From a virus: DNA of 62,871 nucleotides. Each line of letters starts with the position of its first letter. Position 1 is the stretch's first letter. The notes below the pieces were generated by a model. The model ran no database searches, had not been told where the DNA came from, and saw nothing but the letters and a program-made list of their open reading frames with translations. The stretch lies in IMG/VR virus record IMGVR_UViG_3300048918_000336, positions 1 through 62,871 of that record, one strand, 5' to 3'. Shown in pieces: positions 31,161 to 39,591 of this stretch. The translations under genes were made by a program, and so were the position numbers.

Positions 31161-31628
31161 ATGACCACGAAACCCAAGGGTGACGGTCCGGCCAAGGTCC
31201 GCCGCAAGCCAGGCGCCAAGCCGATCCCGATCTCGCAGGACGACCGCGACACCGTCACCCGCCTTGCCGCCGTTGGAACCCGGCAGGAGGTGATCGCCCG
31301 GATCCTCAAGATCAGCGTCGACACCCTGCAGCGCAGGTTCAGGGCTGAGCTCGATTGCGGACTCGACGAAGCTAACGCCCAGGTGGCGGGCGCGCTTTTC
31401 AGCAGGGCGCTCGCCGGCGAGCTCGGTGCGATGGTGTGGTGGGAGAAGACCCGCGCGGGTCACCGCGACGTAACCCGCCACGAGCATGGCGGGCTCGACG
31501 GGAAGCCGATCGAGCTCAAGGACATGAGCGAGCATTCCGATGAAGATCTCGCCATTCTCAAGCGCGCCGCCCTCCTCCTCGCTGGCGGCGCTGCAGGAGA
31601 TGGCGGCGAATCCGAAGCTCTTTCTTGA
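31161..31628 (+). CDS. terS: Terminase small subunit
   Basis: 155 residues. The helix-turn-helix at about 30-60 (RDTVTRLAAVGTRQEVIARILKISVDTLQRRF) and the helical middle (NAQVAGALFSRALAGELGAMVWWEKTRAGHRD) match small terminases that recognise the packaging site. An acidic, Gly-rich tail overlaps the large subunit start. The role is supported by position and pattern. Confidence 0.82.
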   Translation: MTTKPKGDGPAKVRRKPGAKPIPISQDDRDTVTRLAAVGTRQEVIARILKISVDTLQRRFRAELDCGLDEANAQVAGALFSRALAGELGAMVWWEKTRAGHRDVTRHEHGGLDGKPIELKDMSEHSDEDLAILKRAALLLAGGAAGDGGESEALS

Positions 31629-33087
31629 GAGTATCAGGGCCGAGGAACATCGGCGCGAGATAGCCCGGGTAGCGGCTAATGCCGACGCGATTCGGGAACA
31701 GTGCAAGACGCTCGCCGGGTTCGTCCGGGCGGCGTGGAAATACATCGACCCCGCCGACTTCGTAGACAACTGGCACATCGACGCGATCTGCGAGCACCTC
31801 GAGGCGGTGACCTTCGGCCGGTGCCGGCGGCTCATCATCAACATCCCGCCGCGGCACATGAAGTCGCTGCTGGTCTCGGTGGCGTGGCCGGCATGGGTCT
31901 GGACGCTGGCGAAGACATCGCCGCTTTCGGGTCCAGGCGTCGGTTTCCTCTCGATGTCTTATGCACAATCTCTCTCGGTTCGCGACAACCTGAAATGCCG
32001 GCGGCTGATTGAAAGCCCATGGTACCGGGCGCTCTGGAGCAACGCCTTCGCACTAACCAGCGACCAGAACACGAAGATCCGCTTCGAAAACGACCGCGGC
32101 GGCTATCGCATCGCTTCCTCGGTTGACGGCACCGGAACCGGCGAGGGTGGGCATGTCGTCACGATCGATGACGCGATCGCGGCCAAGGACGCGAACAGCG
32201 AGACCGCCCGGGACAACGTCAACGAGTGGTGGGACGGGACCATGTCCACCCGCCTGAACGATCCCAAGACCGGCGCATATGTCGCCGTTATGCAGCGCGT
32301 CCATGACAACGACCTGGTCGGCCATATCCTCAGGAAGTCCCCGGGAGAATATACCCACCTCTGTCTTCCGGCGCGTTTCGAGGCGAAGCACCCCTATCGC
32401 TGGCCGCGCGATCCCCGGACCAAGGATGGTGAGCTCCTCTGGCCCGCACGGATCGGTGAGGCCGAGCTCTCGGCACTCGAAACATCGCTCGGCACCTACG
32501 GCACGGCGGGCCAGCTGCAGCAGCGGCCTTCGCCGGCTGGTGGCGGGATCTTCAAGAACACCTGGTGGAAGTATTTTTACCTCGATGCCCTGCCGAAGGC
32601 CAAGCGGATCGTCCAAAGCTGGGACACGGCATTCAAGGCGAAGACCACCAACGATTTTTCGGTCTGCACGACCTGGGCAGAATGCGAAAACGGCTGGTAC
32701 CTGATCGATCTCTGGAAAGAGCGGGTCGAGTTTCCCGAGCTCAAGCGTGTCGTCGTCTCGATGGCGGCGAAACACGCGCCTAACAGCATCCTTGTCGAGG
32801 ACAAGGCATCGGGACAGTCCCTGATCCAGGAGCTGCAGCGGGCGACACAGCTGCCGATCATTCCGGTTCCCGTTGATACCGACAAGATCGCGCGGGCCTA
32901 CGCCGTTACCCCGTTGATCGAAAGTGGCAGGGTCTTCCTGCCTGAAGGCGCCCCCTGGCTGGCGGATTACACCGCGTCGCTTGCCGCCTTCCCCAACGGC
33001 TCGAATGACGATGATGTCGACTCAACAACGCAGGCGCTCGGATATTTGAGCCGAGCGAAGAAATTCGAATGGTACGTCGGCGAATGA
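31603..33087 (+). CDS. terL: Terminase large subunit
   Basis: 494 residues from ATG 31603; an ATG at 31540 would add 21 residues that look like a shadow of the small subunit. It packages DNA into the prohead and cuts it. The ATPase has the family's Walker A variant IPPRHMKS (82-89) and Walker B HVVTIDD (near 196). The nuclease part has QSWDTAF (near 345), ILVEDKASG and NDDDVDS. In this family PPRHxKS is normal. The order TerS-TerL-portal-protease-capsid is conserved. Confidence 0.95.
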   Translation, partial: AANPKLFLESIRAEEHRREIARVAANADAIREQCKTLAGFVRAAWKYIDPADFVDNWHIDAICEHLEAVTFGRCRRLIINIPPRHMKSLLVSVAWPAWVWTLAKTSPLSGPGVGFLSMSYAQSLSVRDNLKCRRLIESPWYRALWSNAFALTSDQNTKIRFENDRGGYRIASSVDGTGTGEGGHVVTIDDAIAAKDANSETARDNVNEWWDGTMSTRLNDPKTGAYVAVMQRVHDNDLVGHILRKSPGEYTHLCLPARFEAKHPYRWPRDPRTKDGELLWPARIGEAELSALETSLGTYGTAGQLQQRPSPAGGGIFKNTWWKYFYLDALPKAKRIVQSWDTAFKAKTTNDFSVCTTWAECENGWYLIDLWKERVEFPELKRVVVSMAAKHAPNSILVEDKASGQSLIQELQRATQLPIIPVPVDTDKIARAYAVTPLIESGRVFLPEGAPWLADYTASLAAFPNGSNDDDVDSTTQALGYLSRAKKFEWYVGE

Positions 33088-33156
33088 CCGCCGCGCTGGA
33101 ATTGGCCACCTTGAGGAGCGCGCGGGTATGATCGTCTCGACGCGCCGCCGCTGCCG

Positions 33157-34434
33157 GTGAGCTTCCTTTCCCGCCTGTTTGGCGGCCAACCCCGGAACTA
33201 TTCGAGCGCTGGGCCTGCGATATCGGGCTGGCAGGTCGGGCAGCCGGTTTGGACCCAGCGCCGTTTCGATCGCTTGGCCGACGAGGCCTATCTGCGCAAC
33301 GCCATCGCGTTCCGCTGCGTGCAGATGATCTCGACCGCCTGCGCGACGATCCCGTGGAAGCTCAACGGTCGCGACGGCAAGAAGATCGAAAAGCACGAGC
33401 TGCTCGATCTGCTGAAGCGCCCAGGTCCCGCGATCGGCGGGCAGGAGATGTTCGAGGCTTTCTTCGCGTACCTGCTGCTCGAGGGAAACACATATCTCGA
33501 AGGCGTGTCGGCGAGCCCGAATCGCCCACCGCTCGAACTATGGCCGCAACGTCCGGACCGGATGAAGGTCATCGCTGGCGGTCAGGGTGTGCCTCAGGGC
33601 TACCGCTACGAGAACCTCGGCATGGTGAAGGACTGGGAGGTTGATTTCGTGACCGGCATGTCGCCGATCATGCACCTCAAGGAATTCCACCCGCTGAACG
33701 ACTGGTACGGCTTGGCCCGCACCGAGCCGGCCGCATACGGCATCGATCGCCACAATGCCTCTTCGGCGCACAACAAGGCGCTGCTGGATAATGGGGCCCG
33801 ACCCTCCGGCGTGCTCGCGTTCAAGCCTGTCGAGGGCGTGGCGGCTCCGGAACCGATCATGAAGGCGGCCGAGGAACGGCTGCACGACCGCCACACCGGT
33901 TCGCACAACGCCGGCCGTCCGATGGTTGTCGGCGGTGATGTCTCCTGGGTCGACATGGCCATCTCGCCGCGAGACATGGATTTCGGCAAGGGCAAGGACG
34001 ACGCCGCCCGCGATATCTGCATCGGCTACGGCGTCCCTCACCTGCTCGTGGTGCCCGGCGCCTCGACGTACAACAACCGCAAGGAAGCCCGCCTCGAGCT
34101 CTACGAGGATACGGTGCTCCCGCTGTGCGAACGCGCGCTCGACAAGCTCAATGCCTGGCTGACACCGCGTTACGGCGACGGCCTCGAACTCGCGCAGGAT
34201 CTGGATCAGGTCCCGGCGCTGGAACCTCGGCGCGAGGCGAAGCGGAAAGCCGTGGTCGAGCTCTGGAAGAGCGGCTTGATCCGACGCGACGAGGGCCGCC
34301 AGGGCCTCCAATACGAGCCCGCAGGCGGCGAGATAGGTGAGGAATATTGCGTCCCCTCCGTCGCAGGCGAGGAATCCGAAGGCGCGCCGCCACAGGATCC
34401 GCCCGAGCCCGACACCAAGACCAACGACAAATAA
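33157..34434 (+). CDS. Portal protein, HK97 family
   Basis: 425 residues from GTG 33157. It forms the 12-fold ring through which DNA enters and on which the neck assembles. Typical segments are AYLRNAIAFRCVQMISTACATIPW, the clip/wing region, and DICIGYGVPHLLVVPGASTYNNRKEARLELYEDTVLP near 285-320. The C-terminal tail is acidic and Pro-rich. The 69-base gap before it holds only a 10-codon ORF. Confidence 0.95.
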   Translation: MSFLSRLFGGQPRNYSSAGPAISGWQVGQPVWTQRRFDRLADEAYLRNAIAFRCVQMISTACATIPWKLNGRDGKKIEKHELLDLLKRPGPAIGGQEMFEAFFAYLLLEGNTYLEGVSASPNRPPLELWPQRPDRMKVIAGGQGVPQGYRYENLGMVKDWEVDFVTGMSPIMHLKEFHPLNDWYGLARTEPAAYGIDRHNASSAHNKALLDNGARPSGVLAFKPVEGVAAPEPIMKAAEERLHDRHTGSHNAGRPMVVGGDVSWVDMAISPRDMDFGKGKDDAARDICIGYGVPHLLVVPGASTYNNRKEARLELYEDTVLPLCERALDKLNAWLTPRYGDGLELAQDLDQVPALEPRREAKRKAVVELWKSGLIRRDEGRQGLQYEPAGGEIGEEYCVPSVAGEESEGAPPQDPPEPDTKTNDK

Positions 34435-34456
34435 ATCTCCCTGAGGACATTGCCCA

Positions 34457-35341
34457 ATGGATCGCATCGACGTCGGTGACCGGCCGGTCGCGGCCAATAG
34501 TCGCGAGCGCTATTTCGCGCGCGCCAAGGGTACCGCGTTCGAAGCGCGCGCGCCCATGGCAGGCGCTGCGGCTGAAATCGAGCTTTACGACGAGATTGGC
34601 ATGTGGGGCATTACCGCCCGCGACCTGTCGGCAAAGCTCGCCGATATCCCGGGCGATGTCGTGGTGCGGATCAACTCGCCGGGCGGAAACGTCTTCGAGG
34701 GCATCACGATGTTCAACGAGCTCCTCGCCCACAAGGCGAAGGGCACGGTCCGCGTCGAGATCATGGGCATTGCCGCATCGATCGCCTCGGTCGTTGCAAT
34801 GGCCGGCGACGAGATCGCAATCGCCGAGAACGGCTTCATGATGATCCACAACGCCTGGATCATCACCGGCGGCAACCGGCACGACCTTAATGAAACCGCG
34901 ACCGTGCTGGCCAAGATCGACCAGGCGCTTGCCCGCACCTATGCCAATCGCGCCGGCCTCGGCGTCCGCACCATCGGCCAGATGATGGACGAAGAGACGT
35001 GGCTGACCGGCCCGGACGCGATCGCCAAGGGGTTCGCCACCGAGTCACTGTCAGCGCCTGCGGGCGCCGCGGCAGAAGCAAAATTCGACCTGTCCGTCTT
35101 CGCCTGCGCGCCCGAAGCGCTGCGCTGGGCCGAGGACGTGACGACCGAGCCGACCACTATCCGAGATGTCGAACGCGAGCTCATGCGAGATGCTGGGCCG
35201 CGGTCGCGATCGCAGGCCCGCGCCATCATGCGCGCCTGCAAGACTGCCCCCGCTGACGAAGGCATGCCGGACGCTGCCGCTGCGGGACTGCAACGCCTCC
35301 TCGCTTCGCTGAAGCAGGTCGGCGCACCCGCCTCCCACTGA
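34457..35341 (+). CDS. ClpP-like prohead protease
   Basis: 294 residues. Processes the scaffold part of the capsid protein during head maturation. Oxyanion segment INSPGGNVFEG (72-82), catalytic Ser108 in GIAASIAS (104-111) and His131 in MMIHNAW fit the ClpP-type Ser-His-Asp protease. A C-terminal extension (about 200-294) is helical and could serve as a scaffold or capsid-binding part. Confidence 0.93.
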   Translation: MDRIDVGDRPVAANSRERYFARAKGTAFEARAPMAGAAAEIELYDEIGMWGITARDLSAKLADIPGDVVVRINSPGGNVFEGITMFNELLAHKAKGTVRVEIMGIAASIASVVAMAGDEIAIAENGFMMIHNAWIITGGNRHDLNETATVLAKIDQALARTYANRAGLGVRTIGQMMDEETWLTGPDAIAKGFATESLSAPAGAAAEAKFDLSVFACAPEALRWAEDVTTEPTTIRDVERELMRDAGPRSRSQARAIMRACKTAPADEGMPDAAAAGLQRLLASLKQVGAPASH

Positions 35342-35393
35342 AATCCACAGCCCCGCGCGAAGGCGCCCGGCACCAGCAAAAAGGACTGTCATC

Positions 35394-36728
35394 ATGGCAG
35401 AAATCGACCCCAAGACGATCGACGCGATCGATATCGAGATCAAGCGCGTCGGCAATGACGTGAAGGCCCAGGGCGATACCCTGAACCGCGAGACCGCAGC
35501 GATGCGCGCGCTCATCGACGAGCACAATGCCAAGACCGATACCCTGGTCGAAGAGCGGATCGGCAAGTTCGCCGCGTCGGTCGAGACCAAGCAGCTCGCG
35601 CTCGAGCAGGGCATCGAAGGCGTGACCGCTGCTGTCGATCAGGTCAAGGCAGCGCTGAACCGCACCGGCGGCGGCTGGAAGGTCGAAGACGATGCCCAGG
35701 ACGCGGCCTACCAGTTCACCCTCGCCAAGATGGCCAATGCCGGCCGCCTCGTCCCCGGAGTTGCCCCCGAGGTCGACGCCAAGGCAATCGCCGCCTACAA
35801 CGAGATCTTCGGCTCCTATCTCCGCCGCGACGAGAAGGGCATCAACCGCGACGCCCAGAACGCGCTTCAGACCGGCTCCGACCCCGATGGCGGCTATCTG
35901 GTTCCGACCCAGACCAGCGAGCGCATCATCAAGCGAGTCTATGAAACCTCGCCGGTCCGGCAGCTTGCCACCGTCGAGACCATTTCGGGCAAGGAGCTCG
36001 AACTGGTCCGCGATGAGGGCGAGTTCGGTTACGGCTGGGTCGGCGAGCAGCAGAGCCGCCCCGAGACTGGCACTTCGCAGGTCGGCCTGTCCAAGATCGT
36101 CGCGCACGAGATGTATGCGGCGCCCAAGGCCACGCAGAACATGCTCGAGGATGCCGGGATCAACGTCGAGAACTGGATTGCCGGCAAGATCGCGGACAAG
36201 TTCGGCCGAGTAGAGGCAACCGCCTTCGTGGTCGGGACGGGCGTTGGCCAGCCGCGTGGCATGCTCACCTATGCGAACGGCACCAGCAACGGCCAGATCG
36301 AGCAGATCGGGACCGGCGCGAGCGGCGATTTCACATTCGACGGCATCATCAACCTGATGTACGCCCTGAAGGACCCCTATGCCGCGAACGCCGATTTCCT
36401 GATGAACCGTCTCGGGGTGCGCAACGTCGCCCGCCTCAAGGACAGCCAGGGCCGCTATCTCTGGGAGCCGAGCCGCCAGAAGGGCGAGGCGGCGCTGCTC
36501 ATGGGCCATAGCGTCCACCGCGCCGCGGACGTGCCCGCGCCGGCATCTGGCGCGCTCTCGATGATCTTCGGCGATATCAAGACGGCCTACACCGTCGTGG
36601 ATCGTCTCGGCATCACCACTCTGCGCGATCCCTTCACCAACAAGCCGTTCGTGATCTTCTATTCGCGTCGGCGTGTTGGCGGCGACGTCGTCAACTTCGA
36701 GGCCCTCAAGATCGGCGTCTGCGGCTGA
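35394..36728 (+). CDS. Major capsid protein, HK97 fold
   Basis: 444 residues. The N-terminal ~95 residues form a coiled-coil delta/scaffold domain (DIEIKRVGNDVKAQGDTLNRETAA...) expected to be removed by the protease. The mature part starts near QTGSDPDGGYLVP (about 157-170), a hallmark of HK97-type capsids, and continues with NVARLKDSQGRYLW and the P domain. Good ribosome spacing; a hairpin follows the gene. Confidence 0.95.
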   Translation: MAEIDPKTIDAIDIEIKRVGNDVKAQGDTLNRETAAMRALIDEHNAKTDTLVEERIGKFAASVETKQLALEQGIEGVTAAVDQVKAALNRTGGGWKVEDDAQDAAYQFTLAKMANAGRLVPGVAPEVDAKAIAAYNEIFGSYLRRDEKGINRDAQNALQTGSDPDGGYLVPTQTSERIIKRVYETSPVRQLATVETISGKELELVRDEGEFGYGWVGEQQSRPETGTSQVGLSKIVAHEMYAAPKATQNMLEDAGINVENWIAGKIADKFGRVEATAFVVGTGVGQPRGMLTYANGTSNGQIEQIGTGASGDFTFDGIINLMYALKDPYAANADFLMNRLGVRNVARLKDSQGRYLWEPSRQKGEAALLMGHSVHRAADVPAPASGALSMIFGDIKTAYTVVDRLGITTLRDPFTNKPFVIFYSRRRVGGDVVNFEALKIGVCG

Positions 36729-36735
36729 TCTGACA

Positions 36736-36762
36736 CAGGCGGCTCGTAACCCAGGCCGCCTG
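36736..36762 (+). terminator. Hairpin after the capsid gene
   Basis: CAGGCGGC (36736-36743) pairs with GCCGCCTG (36755-36762) in an 8-bp stem. Only a weak T stretch follows (ATTTTC, 12 bases on). It may be an attenuator or RNA-stability element that raises capsid over downstream gene expression. Confidence 0.5.
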
Positions 36763-36796
36763 CCCTTCCCACAATTTTCGAAAGGAGTCGGCCGCC

Positions 36797-37222
36797 ATGC
36801 GCGACCTGTTCAACCGTATCAACCCGAAGGTCGCGATCGCTCCGGCAGCGGCCATCACCGACAACACCGCCGCGGTATCGGCGATCATCGACCGCCAGGG
36901 CTATGAATCCCTGACCTATGTGATCGAGACTGGCGTCGAATCCGACGCCGATGCCACCTTCACGGTGACGATCACCGAGGGCAACGACCCTGCGCTTTCC
37001 GATGGCGCAGCCGTCGCGGCGCAGGACCTGCTCGGCACGACCGCGCTGGCCAGCTTCCTGTTCAGCGACGACACCAAGTGTTTCAAGCTCGGTTACATCG
37101 GCTCGAAGCGCTATACCCGGCTGACGATCACGCCTGGCGCGAACACCGGCAACTTCTTCGTCGCCGTGGTCGCCCTGCTCGGGCATCCGGGTTACCAGGC
37201 AACCGCGAACCCGCCGGCCTGA
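36797..37222 (+). CDS. Probable head decoration protein
   Basis: 141 residues, with AAAGGAG upstream. Beta-rich (TFTVTITEG...YTRLTITPGANTGNFFVAVVALLGH) and Ala-rich at the start. It follows the major capsid gene, where decoration or stabilising proteins are usual. The assignment is by position and secondary-structure pattern only. Confidence 0.6.
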   Translation: MRDLFNRINPKVAIAPAAAITDNTAAVSAIIDRQGYESLTYVIETGVESDADATFTVTITEGNDPALSDGAAVAAQDLLGTTALASFLFSDDTKCFKLGYIGSKRYTRLTITPGANTGNFFVAVVALLGHPGYQATANPPA

Positions 37223-37237
37223 TAAGCCGAGTCTCAG

Positions 37238-37270
37238 CGCGCGGGGGAGCGGAAGTTTCCCCGCGCGTTT
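37238..37270 (+). terminator. Hairpin after the decoration gene
   Basis: CGCGCGGGG (37238-37246) pairs perfectly with CCCCGCGCG (37259-37267), then TTT. A strong 9-bp GC stem with a short T run; a partial terminator or attenuator inside the late operon. Confidence 0.5.
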
Positions 37271-37303
37271 CTCGCCTCCACTCCTGCCAACGAGGTTCGC
37301 GTG

Positions 37304-37597
37304 ATGCATGTCGTCAAGATCGCTTTCCCCTACGCTCATGACGGGCTCAACACCGAGCTCCTGGCCGAGGGCGCAGAGCGCGAGTTTCGGCCTGAACTGG
37401 TCGATGGACTGAAGCGCGACGGGTATATCGGTGACATCGACACCCCAGCACCCGATCCCGTGGCCGAGCCCGTGGTCCCGGCCGTCGATCCAGTCACGCC
37501 GGTCGTCGAGGCCCCGGTGGTCGAGCCCACACCCGAAACCGCCACCAAGACGGCTCCGGAGAAGATCGCCGTCACCACGAAGCCTAAGGCGAAATAA
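37304..37597 (+). CDS. Small head-region protein with Pro/Val-rich tail
   Basis: 97 residues from ATG 37304 (GAGG eight bases before). A folded N-terminus (residues 1-48, HVVKIAFPYAHDGLNTELLAEGAEREF...) is followed by a low-complexity Pro/Val/Glu/Thr tail ending in Lys. Head-region genes of this shape are common; function unknown. Confidence 0.65.
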   Translation: MHVVKIAFPYAHDGLNTELLAEGAEREFRPELVDGLKRDGYIGDIDTPAPDPVAEPVVPAVDPVTPVVEAPVVEPTPETATKTAPEKIAVTTKPKAK

Positions 37598-37603
37598 ACC
37601 GCC

Positions 37604-38449
37604 ATGTCCGCCGCGTATCTCGACACCACAGACCTTGAGCGTCTCGGTGTTGGGGACGCGACGCTGGACCAGATCGGGACAGCTAGCCGCACCATCGACA
37701 GCTTTATCGATCGCCCTGAGGGGTTGATCTGGATCCCCGGCGCCGACGGCATGCCGGCATACATGGCAGGGCTGACGCCCCGCCTCACCCTTCACCTAGG
37801 TGCGGGAATCGCTGCCGGGTCCAATATCACGGTCCCAGTCGCGAACGCCTCAATGGTTATGCCGGGCGAGGTTCTGGTCATCGACCGTGGCGTCACTGGT
37901 AAGACAGAGACGCTCATCGTGGCCGACATTTCAGCCACCAGCTCGACACTGACATTCCAGACCGTGGCGATGTCGCATGCGTCGGGCGCAGTGCTCGATG
38001 CAGGCCTTGTGCTCGAGGAGACCGGAACGCCCAACCGCATGGGCGTTGTCCGCCTGCCCGCCCGACCGGTCGCCCGGGTGATCTCGGCCGCAGCCGCCAG
38101 CCCGCGTGGTTCGGCGACATTCTATCAAGCCAACGCGTCCGGCCCGAATCAGGCCCAGATCGTCGCCCCGTTCGCCAGCTTGCTCTTCGACGATATGCGC
38201 GCGCTCGATCGCCGCGAGGTCACTATCCGTTATCTCGCCGGTTTCACGCTCGCGACGTTGCCCGAGGCGGTGAGGCAGGCAGCCGCCGCGATCCTGAAGG
38301 CCGTGCTGGACAGCCCGGAAATGCTCGGCAACGTCAAGGTGCTGACCGCCGGCGGGACGAAGATCGAGCGCTGGAGCCCGTCGGTCATCGATGCCGATAC
38401 CCGGCGCCTGCTCGGCCCGTTCATGAACAGCGCGGCATCGTTCCGGTGA
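37604..38449 (+). CDS. Head-tail connector protein
   Basis: 281 residues. The first ~45 and last ~85 residues (SFIDRPEGLIWIP; DDMRALDRREVTIRYLAGFTLATLPEAVRQAAAAILK) match gp6-like connectors, and a beta-rich insertion (about 60-150) lies between. It joins portal and tail. Position between capsid and closure genes agrees. Confidence 0.72.
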   Translation: MSAAYLDTTDLERLGVGDATLDQIGTASRTIDSFIDRPEGLIWIPGADGMPAYMAGLTPRLTLHLGAGIAAGSNITVPVANASMVMPGEVLVIDRGVTGKTETLIVADISATSSTLTFQTVAMSHASGAVLDAGLVLEETGTPNRMGVVRLPARPVARVISAAAASPRGSATFYQANASGPNQAQIVAPFASLLFDDMRALDRREVTIRYLAGFTLATLPEAVRQAAAAILKAVLDSPEMLGNVKVLTAGGTKIERWSPSVIDADTRRLLGPFMNSAASFR

Positions 38450-38793
38450 GCTTCATCTATCCCCGCAAGGTCAGGTTCCACCGCCCCGGCGCGCAGACAG
38501 GCATCGGCGCGGTCGCCTATGGCGGCCAGACCGTCGCGAAAGAGGACGACGTCACCTGTACGATCCCGGCCAGCATCCAGGCCAGGCGCGAGGGCTCCAA
38601 CAACCCCGTGGGACTGCCCGCCGATGCCAAGACGCCGACCTGGTACGTCTTCATCCCGAAGCGCGCCCTGAAGCTCGGTGCAGTCGAGGTACGCGACATC
38701 ATGATCGACGACCTCGGCGAGCGATATCAGGTGATCCAACCCTATTGGGACAGTCTCGGCTACAGGCTCACCACAATCTCGCTGAACACCTGA
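38446..38793 (+). CDS. Head closure protein
   Basis: 115 residues from GTG 38446 (GTGA overlap). Small beta-barrel pattern (VTCTIPASIQARREG...DIMIDDLGERYQVIQPYWDSLGYRLTTISL), like head-completion proteins that plug the connector. Overlaps the next gene by one base. Confidence 0.65.
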   Translation: MSFIYPRKVRFHRPGAQTGIGAVAYGGQTVAKEDDVTCTIPASIQARREGSNNPVGLPADAKTPTWYVFIPKRALKLGAVEVRDIMIDDLGERYQVIQPYWDSLGYRLTTISLNT

Positions 38794-39395
38794 TGGCGGA
38801 CATCTCGGACGTCGTCACTGTCGTTACCGTCGTGCTGGAGGGTGCGGTCTACCCGAACGGCCTGTCATCCCCATCGGTCGGCGCCTGCCCGGTCATCATA
38901 TATGGCGGCTGGCCCGATCCCGGCACGCTGCAGGACGATCTGGCGGCGGGCAAGGTCCATGTCTCGGTGTTCCCGCGCCCCGGCGGCAAGGTCACCACGA
39001 CCGCCGCTGGTGACACCGAATGGACCGAGGTCGACAACAACGGCACCGCCGGCACTTCAGCGCTGGAAATCAGGCGGCAGGATCGGTCGCTCCAGATCAC
39101 GGTCTGGGCGAACACGCCGGAGCTGCGCGACAGGATCGCGAAGAACATCGACCCGGTTCTTGCGATGACGACCCGGCTCGCCATGCCCGACGGCTCGCAG
39201 GCGATCATGACGTCGGTCAATGACATCCAGATCGATGCGCAGCAGAAATCAGGCCTCTACCGCCGCGACCTCATCTATTCGGTGAATTACGCGACGACCT
39301 TTCTCGACGCCGAGTACGCGATCCTCGCGACCGTCACGAACCTCACGACCGGCCCGACGCTCAACGCGACCGGGCCGGCCATCTCCCGCCCATAA
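38793..39395 (+). CDS. Neck/tail terminator-type protein
   Basis: 200 residues. Mixed alpha/beta pattern with ELRDRIAKNIDPVLAM and RLAMPDGSQAIMTSV, then a strand-rich region. Sits between head closure and sheath, where tail terminators are found. Position supports it; the family is not certain. Confidence 0.62.
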   Translation: MADISDVVTVVTVVLEGAVYPNGLSSPSVGACPVIIYGGWPDPGTLQDDLAAGKVHVSVFPRPGGKVTTTAAGDTEWTEVDNNGTAGTSALEIRRQDRSLQITVWANTPELRDRIAKNIDPVLAMTTRLAMPDGSQAIMTSVNDIQIDAQQKSGLYRRDLIYSVNYATTFLDAEYAILATVTNLTTGPTLNATGPAISRP

Positions 39396-39405
39396 GGACT
39401 TGCCC

Positions 39406-39579
39406 ATGCTCCGCGTCGTTCAGGCGTTCGGCGACCACGTCGTCGGCGACAGCATCACCGACCCCGCCGCCTGCGAAGCCGTTCTCGCATCGGACCAGGT
39501 CGCCTTCGTGGTCGCCGTCCCCGATCCCGCGCCGGGCCAGACCAAGCCAGGCAAGCCCGACACCGCCAGCGCCTCGTAA
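39406..39579 (+). CDS. 57-residue protein before the sheath
   Basis: Reads MLRVVQAFGDHVVGDSITDPAACEAVLASD..., a small alpha/beta fold with a Pro/Gly/Lys tail. It ends 12 bases before the sheath start. Similar short genes precede the sheath in Mu-like tail modules. Function unknown. Confidence 0.62.
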   Translation: MLRVVQAFGDHVVGDSITDPAACEAVLASDQVAFVVAVPDPAPGQTKPGKPDTASAS

Positions 39580-39591
39580 GGAGCCCCAGCC

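Noticed and set aside
31603-33087. Defective terminase because Walker A lacks the second Gly (HMKS)
   Set aside because: PPRHxKS is the usual form in this terminase family, so it does not indicate loss of function.
33128-33160. 10-codon ORF MIVSTRRRCR ending on the portal GTG
   Set aside because: It overlaps the portal start (GTGA) like the small coupled genes, but it is too short to support as a gene and its ribosome site is badly spaced.
33538-36518. Two long minus-strand ORFs opposite portal/protease and capsid genes
   Set aside because: Their translations are low-information mirrors of conserved plus-strand proteins, so they are not counted as genes.
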